Of a stretch of 64,000 bases of DNA, positions 13,401-25,400 are shown in pieces. Where the stretch lies: positions 19,476,342-19,540,341 of the forward strand of contig NC_135549.1 of the NCBI RefSeq assembly GCF_964340395.1. The letters run 5' to 3'. Each line of letters begins with the position of its first letter. The stretch's first letter is position 1. The translations under genes were made by a program, and so were the position numbers. The notes beneath the pieces were generated by a model. The model did not search any database. It was not told where the DNA came from and saw only the letters and a list, made by a program, of their open reading frames with translations. The DNA is from Glandiceps talaboti (taxonomy: Eukaryota > Hemichordata > Enteropneusta > Spengelidae).

Positions 13401-16400
13401 TGCAAATTCAACCCAATTCAGACAACTTCAATTATTCAGGTATGGAACACATCTTATTATGTTATTACATAAAAAAAAGTCATAATGATAAGACTGACGG
13501 AAGTTTTTGTGACTTTCATGGTAATGGCTGAATGGCAGCCATATTTGTCATAAAAATTAAGGAATTTATGAATTAATAAGTTCAAGTGTTGTGGGGTATG
13601 TGTTCAATGAAGACTGGTCTTGTAAATATTTTTGGACCTTCTCAAGACAACTTAACATGCATACATGTAGGACTTCCAACACCACCATATTCATATGACA
13701 AAGGAGAATGTAGACTGAAGGATTCACCATTGTCTGTGCAACAAAGTTGCTGTTCCACAGTGACGTATCTTTGGGTCTAGGAGAATGTGGGACAGTAAAG
13801 TGTTACTTTATCTGACAGTGTTTAATTTGGTATAAAATGACATGAATAGTCTTTTTAAAGGTGAGTACTAATATATAACCACCATGGTATTATAGGATTA
13901 AGTCATTACCTTCTCTTATGTCACCACTCAGTATAGCTTCTCACTTGTGGTTGCAAGTTACGTCAGTCCACGACACCTACTTGTATCGTATGATGTTATG
14001 ACGTATAATGACCTATGAAAAATCAGACAGTTTCAATACCACGTAATTATACAACCATGTAAATTGTTAAAACACAAAGTGGCATATCAATCAGGATTTT
14101 TCCGTTTACTGGCTGGGTTTTGATTTTTGATATAGTACTCAAATATAAAATCTACATTGTAGAACTTTTACATGTATGTATGTATACCCTTGTCGCAACG
14201 TTTTGTTATTATTATTGCGCATATTTTGTCCTAAAGTGTCTGATCAAGCACACTTTACTATAAAACCTGATTTGATGTTTGTAGCATATTTTGTATTCAT
14301 TTATTAGAGATTCTAATACTCACTGACCATTCCTGAGTTTAAACTGAGACACGCATCAAGTCAGTAGATAGGCTAAGAGAACACCATTAGGTCACCAAAT
14401 AGATATATAACAAGACATCAATATTAAAGAGAAGTTTTAAATTTCTACAAAACATTTGTGGTTTGTAAACTTAAAGGGGAACACCACTCCAGGAAGTAGA
14501 GAGATTTTCAGAAACTATGGGTTCTCGAGGGTTATTTCATGACTTTACATCACCTGCAGTTACTTGCAATTTCAGAGAAACATCAATTTGATCTTGTGCA
14601 TTTGTATCAGATCTTTGGTGTGGGACACTGCAAGTGGGAGTCAGCAGAAATAATATGTTCATGGTTGCACAGTGAATTTTCATGTCTCCTGAGTTTTATA
14701 CCATTCAGTGTAACAAGTCTCTCATGAATGTTCAATCATACACGATTAAACACCCATGTTACCAAGGTTGAATAGATAAATTGTAAAAGTGTATATGCAT
14801 ATCTCTAAAAATCATGAATTAATAACTTCAAGTGTTGTGGGGTATGTGTTCAATGAAAACTGGTCTTGTAAATATTTTTGGACCTTCTCAAGCCAACCTA
14901 ACATGCATACATGTAGGACTTCCAACACTATATTCATATGACAAAGGAGAATGTAGACTGAAGGATTCACCATTGTCTGTGCAACAAAGTTGCTGTTCCA
15001 CAGTGACGTATCTTTGGGTCTAAGGAGAATGTGGGACAGTAAAGTGTTACATTATCTGACAGTGTTTAATTTGTTATAAAATGACATGAATAGTCTTTTT
15101 AAAGGTGAGTACTAATATATAACCACCATGGTATTATAGGATTAAGTCATTACCTTCTCTTATGTCACCACTCAGTATAGCTTCTCACTTGTGGTTGCAA
15201 GTTACGTCAGTCCACGACACCTACTTGTATCGTATGATGTTATGACGTATAATGACCTATGAAAAGTCAGACAGTTTCAATACCACGTAATTATACAACC
15301 ATGTAAATTGTTAAAACACAAAGTGGCATATCAATCAGGATTTTTCCGTTTACTGGCTGGGTTTTGATTTTTGATATAGTACTCAAATATAAAATCTACA
15401 TTGTAGAACTTTTACATGTATGTATGTATACCCTTGTCGCAACGTTTTGTTATTATTATTGCGCATATTTTGTCCTAAAGTGTCTGATCAAGCACACTTT
15501 ACTATAAAACCTGATTTAATGTTTGTAGCAGATTTTGTATTCATTTATTAGAGATTCTAATATTCGCTGACCATTCCCGAATTTAAACTGAGACACGCAT
15601 CAAGTCAGTAGATAGGCTAAGAGAACACCATTAGGTCACCAAATAGATATATAACAAGACATCAATATTAAAGAGAAGTTTTAAATTTCTACAAAACATT
15701 TGTGGTTTGTAAACTTAAAGGGGAACACCACTCCAGGAAGTAGAGAGATTTTCAGAAACTATGGGTTCTCGAGGGTTATTTCATGACTTTACATCACCTG
15801 CAGTTACTTGCAATTTCAGAGAAACATCAATTTGATCTTGTGCATTTGTATCAGATCTTTGGTGTGGGACACTGCAAGTGGGAGTCAGCAGAAATAATAT
15901 GTTCATGGTTGCACAGTGAATTTTCATGTCTCCTGAGTTTTATACCATTCAGTGTAACAAGTCTCTCATGAATGTTCAATCATACACGATTAAACACCCA
16001 TGTTACCAAGGTTGAATAGATAAATTGTAAAAGTGTATATGCATATCTCTAAAAATCATGAATTAATAACTTCAAGTGTTGTGGGGTATGTGTTCAATGA
16101 AAACTGGTCTTGTAAATATTTTTGGACCTTCTCAAGCCAACCTAACATGCATACATGTAGGACTTCCAACACTATATTCATATGACAAAGGAGAATGTAG
16201 ACTGAAGGATTCACCATTGTCTGTGCAACAAAGTTGCTGTTCCACAGTGACGTATCTTTGGGTCTAAGGAGAATGTGGGACAGTAAAGTGTTACATTATC
16301 TGACAAGTGTTTAATTTGTTATAAAATGACATGAATAGTCTTTTTAAAGGTGAGTACTAAAATATAACCACCATGGTATTATAGGATTAAGTCATTACCT

Positions 16401-19400
16401 TCTCTTATGTCACCACTCAGTATAGCTTCTCACTTGTGGTTGCAAGTTACGTCAGTCCACGACACCTACTTGTATCGTATGATGTTATGACGTATAATGA
16501 CGTATGAAAAATCAGACAGTTTCAATACCACGTAATTATACAACCATGTAAATTGTTTAAACACAAAGTGGCATATCAATCAGGATTTTTCCGTGTACTG
16601 GCTGGGCTGTGATTTTTGATATAGTACTCAAATATAAAGTCTACATTGTAGAACTCTTATACATGTATGTATGTATACCCTTGTCGCAACGTTTTGTTAT
16701 TATTATTGCGCATATTTTGTCCTAAAGTGTCTGATCAAGCACACTTTACTATAAAACCTGATTTAATGTTTGTAGCAGATTTTGTATTCATTTATTAGAG
16801 ATTCTAATACTCACTGACCATTCCTGGGTTTACACTGAGACACACATCAAGTCAGTAGATAGGCTGAGAGAACACCATTAGGTCACCAAGTAGATATATA
16901 ACAAGACATCAATATCAAAGAGAAGTTTAAAATTTCTATAAAACATTTGTGGTTTGTAAACTTAAAGGGGAACACTACTCCAGGAAGTAGAGAGATTTTC
17001 ATAAACTATGGGTTCTTGAGGGTCATTTCATGACTTTACATCACCTGCAGTTACTTGCAATTTCAGAGAAACATCAATTTGATTTTGTGCATTTGTAGCA
17101 TATCTTTGCTGTGGGACACTGCAAGTGGGAGTCAGCAGAAATAATATGTTCATGGTTGCACAATGAATTTTCATGTCTCCTGAGTTTTATACCATTCAGT
17201 GTAACAAGTCTCTCATAAATGTTCAATCATACATGATTAAACACCCATGTTTAATACCAAGGTTGAATAGAAAAATTGTAAAAGTGTACATGTATATCTC
17301 TAAAAATCATGAATTAATAACTTCAAGTGTTGTGGGGTATGTGTTCAATGAAGACTGGTCTTGTAAATATTTTTGGACCTTCTCAAGACAACTGAACATG
17401 CATACATGTAGGACTTCCAACACTATATTCATATGACAAAGGAGAATGTAGACTGAAGGATTCACCATTGTCTGTGCAACAAAGTTGCTGTTCCACAGTG
17501 ACGTATCTTTGGGTCTAAGGAGAATGTGGGACAGTAAAGTGTTACATTATCTGACAGTGTTTAATTTGTTATAAAATGACATGAATAGTCTTTTTAAAGG
17601 TGAGTACTAATATATAACCACCATGGTATTATAGGATTAAGTCATTACCTTCTCTTATGTCACCACTCAGTATAGCTTCTCACTTGTGGTTGCAAGTTAC
17701 GTCAGTCCACGACACCTACTTGTATCGTATGATGTTATGACGTATAATGATGTATGAAAAATCAGACAGTTTCAATACCACGTAATTATACAACCATGTA
17801 AATTTTTTAAAACACAAAGTGGCATATCAATCAGGATTTTTCCTTGTACTGGCTGGGCTGTGATTTTTGATATCGTACTCAAATATAAAATCTACATTGT
17901 AGAACTCTTACATGTATGTATGTGTACCCTTGTCGCAATGTCATTATTATTGCGCTTATTGTGTCTTCAAGTCTCTGATCAAGCACACTTTACTATAAAA
18001 CCTGATTTGATGTTTGTAGCATATTTTGTATTCATTTATTAGACATTCTAATACTCACTGACCATTCCTGAGTTTAAACTGAGGCACACATCAAGTCAGT
18101 AGATAGGCTGAGAGAACACCATTAGGTCACCAAATAGATATATAACAAGACATCAATATTAAAGAGAAGTTTTAAATTTCTACAAAACATTTGTGGTTTG
18201 TAAACCCAAAGGGGAACACAACTCCAGGAAATAGAGAGATTTTCATAAACTATGGGTTCTTGGGGGTCATTTCATGACTTTACATCACCTGCAGTTACTT
18301 GCAATTTCAGAGAAACATCAATTTGATCTTGTGCATTCAGTGTATCATACCTTTTCTGTGGGACACTGCAAGTGGGAGTCAGCAGAAATAATATGTTCAT
18401 GGTTGCACAATGAATTTTCATGTCTCCTGAGTTTTATACCATTCAGTGTAACAAGTCTCTCATGGATGTTCAATCTGCAACCATGAATATATTATTTCTG
18501 CAGACTCCCATGATGCAGTGGCCCACAGCAAAGATACCCTATAAAGACACAAGTCAATTTCTCTGAAATAGCATGTAATTTGTAGGTGACGTGAAGTCAT
18601 AAAATGACTCTCTAGAACCTGTTTATGAAAATGTCTTCATTTCCTGGAGGGGTGTTCTCCTGTAATATATACTATCCTAGCAATTTTTCTAGCAAGTTTA
18701 GTACTTTTTGGTATTGTTTTTGCTAAAGCTTGGGAACACTAGTAACAGAGGCATGAAATCTTGTAAAACTTGCATAGGTTTCAATGCTATAGTATGTACC
18801 ATGATTTTGGCTGGGAATCTGGGATAAACAAAGGGGAAATATCTGGTGAAAGTATTACATAGATTTCCATATCATAAAATTTGGTGGTAGAGCTCAGTAA
18901 AACACCTTTGGAAGTTAGGTAGACTTTACCCATCTACTGTCCATAACGAATACCTTGTTTGGGTTACAGGCATGAAATGCAGCATTTTGTACATGTTATC
19001 CATGGCTACATGGCAAATCAAGTTGTTCATGTCAGCTGGGAAGAATTCCAACAAGAACTAAAGGGAAAAGTAAGTCACATATTATGACAACCCTATGATG
19101 TGTTAGTCTCAGTGTGATATACTTGACATATATTTAGGACCACTTGAGTGTTCACTGCGGCCAATTCAACTTTTAACAAATGAGGCTGAACACACAGCAA
19201 GCACGAGTGCAAATACTCAAGTATGTCACACTGGTGCACACTCACACATGATAATGGGATTATGTTGCTTGTTATCCACAGAGCACAATTCTGTAAGAAT
19301 TTACCATACACGTTTTCATGTATTGTACAATGAAAAACCGCTCACTCATTTGAATACTCATTTACATACAGATGTACAATAACATTTTTGTTATTTCACT

Positions 19401-22400
19401 GCAGTTGCAAATACCAATAGTACAGTATGTGTATGCATACTGATGCAAATAATCACATGTACATATGTAATAATAATAATAAAACAGAAAGCATCACAGC
19501 AAAGAATGAAAGAAAACTGAATCATTCATTGTAGAATTTCTAATTGTTATTGTTATTTTATAAACAGTGCAATCCAAACTTCAGACAACCCATAGTGTCT
19601 GGTACAATTAACATCACTGCTAATGAAATTTTTGGAAAGTGGTTTTCTTTCCTTTTCAAACACACCTCCCATCCTATGCCATTATCCAATGATTGCATAC
19701 ATTCGTGTGTGATAAGTGTTTTTATTTGACTGAATATTAAATTCTTGTGTAACTGGTGATTTAGCTAATATCTTGTACTCACCTTTGAAACTTTAAACAT
19801 TTTAAATGGAAATGTCACTCCAGGAAATAGACACATTTTCGTAAACTATGGGTTCTAGGGTGTCATTTCATGATTTTATATCACCTACAATTACTTATAA
19901 GTTATGATTTCATCGAAACAAGTTGATCCTGTGCCTTTGTAGGGTATCTTTGCTATGGGCCTTTGCATCACATGGGAGTTAGCAGAAATGATATATTCAT
20001 GGTTGCACAATGAATATTCATGCCTCTTGAGTTCTTATTCCCTTCAGTGTAAAACATTTCTCATGAATATTCATTGTGCACTCATGAATTTATTATTTCT
20101 ACAGACTCCCATGATGCAATAGCCAATAGCAAAGATACCCTATAAAGGCACAATATTAACTGGATGTTTCTCTGGAATGGCAAGTAACTGTAGGTGATGT
20201 CTCCAGAACCAATTGTTCCCCTTTAAGACTATACAAATAAAGCACAGTTCAAATATGCTATGTTCGATGTCCTGGAGTACATGTAGTGTTCATTTGTCAG
20301 CTATTAGAATTGATAGCTGTTTAATTACATTTAATTATTTTGTGCCTGTATCTTGTATTAGGTGAACAATTTGGATGACTTGCGTTACTGCCATGCAGAG
20401 TACCTTAACAAGGCCATCTTTAGGTGAGATAGAAATACATCACTTTTCCATCTACAGGAACATGATACAAAATTGAACTACTCCTCCAAGGAATATTTTT
20501 TTTTCCAGTCATGCAAATTATTATGGGAAAGGGGGAAAGATTTCCGGAACAATTTCCTTATTCTCAGAATCAGAGACTGGAAAAAATTGCCTGTCTGCTA
20601 CCGGTACACGGAAGTGTGAAACAAAACATTGTAAAGAATTTCCCTACTTTTAACAGAATTTCCTGTGAATGGATGTGATTGGTAATTTGGATAGTCACTC
20701 AGGTTGCATGTTTTGTATAAATAAATGTAAATACAACCTTTGTAACATTTGTGTAGAAATGCTGCTGATCAGAATGTGTTTTAGCAGGGGTGGACTATTA
20801 AAACTGGCTTTGAAGGTTGCTGTAAAACTCTTCTCCTTATCACAATATCAAACTGGCATAAATTGATGCAGATACAATAACAGGTTCCTCAGATGTAGAT
20901 TCATGTGATGCTTTTATCAGTTTGTTTGTGTCCGTGAATGTTAGTCATATAGTATATGGCAATATGACTAGCTTTCACAGATATAAACAAAAAATGACCA
21001 GAACATGGCGTGAACCTACTTATAAGGCACTTTATGTTATTTTGTTTCAATGTATGTCAGAAATTGAGATAAGAAGACTTTTCAGCACCTTCAAAGCCAA
21101 GTTTAATTGTCTTCTACTGATAAAACAAAAGTTCTGATCAGCAACATTTCTAGACAACTGTTGCAAGGGTTGCAGTCAATATTGAGACAGATATAGCTGA
21201 CTAATAGAACTATCATCAACCAGTAAATACCTGTCTCCATAAGACAATAAAGTCAAACCCAGTCTGAGAAGTCTAAATATGTATTTGTACTATGCAATTG
21301 TATGGATGCTGTCTTGAAAGGTCCATCAAATTTGCACAAAGCGTACTGGAATAATTTAAACTGCTCACTGACAGATAGATTTTTTTTAAAAAGAAAAGAA
21401 GCAAACCTATCATGTGTACATGTGTCAGTGAAAAATGTAAGTTGGTGGATGGGAGTATGTATGTGTGTATTGGTATATACATTTGTGTGTGTGTGTGTGT
21501 GTGTGTGACACACAGGGAGGGGGAGTATAGTAGGAGGGGAGAAATGTGCTTTATGTTTTGATGTATAATCCCAAATATTCATATATTGTTTTCTCTGTGT
21601 GATGTTTTGTTGTCAGGTCCCTGCTCAACAAGAAAGCCGAAGTAGTGATGAACATCATCACCAATATCCTGTGTTTGATTTTGAAGTTTCGTACCCAGCT
21701 GATCTCTGCCAATTGGCATTATGACCCAATCAGCAGACAGGCTGTACATCCAACCTTCCAACATATGAAAGATTCATTTAAAGCATTCAAAGAATTCTCT
21801 ACATTCCTTTACAAAGGTAATCTTTCACTGCAATTTTCTTGAATTGACAATACACCTAAATCTCATATTACACTTCATGGTATATATCAAGTGATATGTA
21901 CATATACTCATATTACATATATACATACATGTACATACATACATACATACATACATACATACACACATACATACATACATACATACACACACATACATAC
22001 ATACATACATACATGTACATACATACATACATACATACATACATACATGTACATACATACATACATACATACATACATACATACATTCATATGCACTCAT
22101 ACATATATACATACATTCATGCACCCATACATTCTGGAAAGCTTGTTGTAGCTTTTTATTTTAATGACATGATTAATGATTTTCAGTAATAAGGTTTTAT
22201 TTTAAGAATGCATTTTTCAAATTCAAATTGATGTAATTTGTTACATACATCAACCATAACAATGCACATATCAGTAATTTGGGCATATTTTTAGATTATA
22301 TCCTTTAAATTTCATACAATTTGACACATGCATTGATATAGTTTACTGAAAGTAGTTTTTGATTGCAATCTGTCAATTTGTGTTATCAATTATTTGGAAA

Positions 22401-25400
22401 TACAAGCTTCAAATTCCGTATAATTCATTAAATTTGATGCACAGATTGATTATAACAAATTGCTGTGCCCTATAAACTGAGGTTATTCATTTGGGATTTT
22501 CGGTAATTTGATATAGTTTACTGAATGTAGTTTTTAATTGCAAGCAGTCATTTTGTATAATTTATAATCTTTTGAAGGCATAAACTAATTATGATGGATG
22601 TATGTTTTTGTAGGGAAGTTTTTGACCAGGTTTACAGATGCCATTGAGCAGGAATGGCAAACTACTGGTACTATGGTTATTCTTGTAGAATAGTTCAACG
22701 TGTCTAGAAAATGCTTAACTAATACAACATTTGAGGTTCACTTTGCTCATCTTCTGTATCATTTTGTAAATGCAGACACATTCATGGCATGAAAATAATG
22801 GAATAAATTAATCCGACCTCATTTATTGTTGAACTAGATGACAGCTAGGATATGAAAATTAATAAATCACAATGGAATTATAATTACCTTGTAATATGAT
22901 ATTGATTAGGGAATTCTGTAAAAAATATTTTTGTAATTAACTTAGGAAATAAATGTGTCTGTGTTTTTGCTAAGGTTTAGAAACCCTGGTAACAAAAATA
23001 AAAAACAGCAGCGCTATTGCAACCGCGAGGTCGCTTGTTTGAAATGAAAATCATGTCATGAAATTGGAACACTAGGCTCAATATGCTAAGTACATGTTAT
23101 GTATACCCTAGCTAGTTTTATAACCAAGACAAGATATTAGAGGCACTGTTACATAGGGGTAGGAATGTAAGACGATATGTTATATTGATGGTTAGAGGCT
23201 TTCTCCAATGGAAAATTCTTACCACATGGAAGGCTGGGCACAGTCTCCTTCATGAAATTATATAATACTTTGAAAATGCATCAATATTTACAACTGATTG
23301 TAATTGTATTTTTAGAATGTTCATAGGAAAAGTACATTATGTCTCTGAAAATTAACATATATGGTTTCCTTTATGCATAATTTTAGATTAGATTAGATTA
23401 GATTAGATTAGAATACTTTATCAACCAAAACAACTGTAAAGTTGAGCAGGAATATGTCTTGGTGTTGTTAAACATCAAAAAACAAAGACAAAACATACAT
23501 TTATAAAAACAAAACAATACAATACAGTATAAAATCAGACATAATATGATCTTTAGTCGTGGAATACAGATCTGAACTGTAGAAATGATGGTCCTTTACC
23601 TATTTATCATCTATAGGGACGTACTATGTCATGATTAGTGATAGTACTGGAATTTTCTCCTTTATTTTATGCATTTTATATTAATATTGTCTGTATATTA
23701 TCTTCTTTTTACATTAATAATCAATGTTTTTCCTGGTGAAGATTGTAGAATAATTTGCCATCATTGCGATCAAAGAGAGACTGGGGAAGAAGATTCCCCA
23801 TAGGAGAAATATGACGGTGTAGAACAAACACAGCAAATGCCTCAGAGTGAATCCATACATCAAATTGGAGCAAATTTCAACATCCAGAAGTACACATAGA
23901 CATTAAAAGCATCCCTATCAGCATATGAAAGATAACTCCAGTGTGTGCATAAAGTCTGTATAGGTGTTTGATTGATATGGAGAATGGCAGGACTTGATTA
24001 GTCTTTCTTGTACACTTACCGTTACAAAGTTGACAGAGATAAACAGTGATCATTTACAATAGTAACTCTGGCAACTCAGAATTTGCAAAGCAGTAGGAAC
24101 ATATGTTGTAATCTCTTCGCCTTTTGTAAAACATCCATTCATCATATAATGCTCACAATGTCCTAAATGAAATCCTTTGTGTCAATACACCCTTTGGCAT
24201 GCTGAGTTTAAAGTTGTTTCACGCACGGATGGGAATAAAAAGATATATCAGCCAAATGAAATTGTTTACATGTTAAAATTCCCCATTAGTCTGTATTTGC
24301 AAAGAGAAATAGTTCGAAAGGTTGACATATTTTTGCCATGGATTTTTCTAAAAAAAACCCAGACTTGTATGTATGTTTACCATTGGAAAGTTGTGTGAGA
24401 CTGAATAACACTTGTGTGTCAATGAGTGTCATGTATTCAACCTCAAACTGCAGTGCCAGATTCTGACATTACCCTAACACATTCTTTTGCAAATTTCCAT
24501 TGCGCAGGGAAATTTTTCATGCCAGGACTGCAATATTTGTATCCGTAGAAGTCAAATCTTTTCAAGTCTCTGTTGCTTAGCAAAATAATATTTTTGTGTT
24601 TTATGTACACTGTGAATTACAAACAAAAGATTTGTCGTAAAAGTTATTTCATCAGAAATGAGAAGCAAAATTGGTTGAAGATAGTTAAGCATGGAGAAAT
24701 TATTTCACAATAGCATTAATGGAAATCTCCCTTGAACTGTTCACTTTAACATCCTTAGAACCTGTCAGACAATGTCACGCTGTACAGTGAACCTAGTTAA
24801 ATAGGTACCCAAATGTACTATGACCATAGTAGCTTGTTTATATCGTTTGTTCCTTTTCATACATTTAATTAATATGAATTTAGAGAGTTGTTGTATCACT
24901 TTTATATTCCTTCACCTGTTACCAAACTCTACCATAGCAAGTTCATATCGGCCATTTATATTACTACTATGGAAAGCACGCTATCGACTAATTAAGATAG
25001 AGACAAACTAAATATATTGTTGTTTAACATGGTAGTTTACACAAGTTGGTGTCTTGGTTATAGTCATAATGTTATCCTATCATCAAGCTAGTGTAAACAA
25101 TGAATCGTGAGGTTGACTGCAATTTGCTATCAGAGACTTCACTCTATTGTGAGTGTGTTTGATTATAGTTTATATCATTGTCATGCATCAATAGTTTTAC
25201 TTTGTGTCTGTGGTATCTTCCCAATAACTGATTTGCCATCATCATACTGTACATCTGTTGCTTCTGCCTCACAAAACTTTTATCAAATGTGCATTATGAG
25301 GTCAATAATGTATATTTTCTTCTGTTTTCTAGTTGTTACCAAACTGGTCAGCCGTGGATACCAACCCCACTTAGATGACTTCCTTCTGAGACTCAACTTC

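Larger units (their letters stand above)
13440..18969 (+). other. TUBGCP6 intron H
   Basis: 5,530 bases, most of it a 3.9-copy tandem array of a ~1.25-kb unit. The array runs into a complete foldback element, then a copy of the GTTTTTGCTAAGG family at about 18715. Confidence 0.85.
21817..25332 (+). other. TUBGCP6 intron K
   Basis: 3,516 bases. It holds the (ACAT)n run at 21919-22131, a conserved microsatellite flank at 21864-21919, a possible alternative last exon at 22614-22693, a GTTTTTGCTAAGG-family copy at about 22973, and a (TTAGA)n tract at 23383-23412. Confidence 0.8.

Noticed and set aside
13586-18486. Repeated 60-70 codon frames in the 1.25-kb units
   Set aside because: They recur only because the DNA recurs. 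Copies 1 and 4 differ by frame-changing indels and there is no protein family resemblance.
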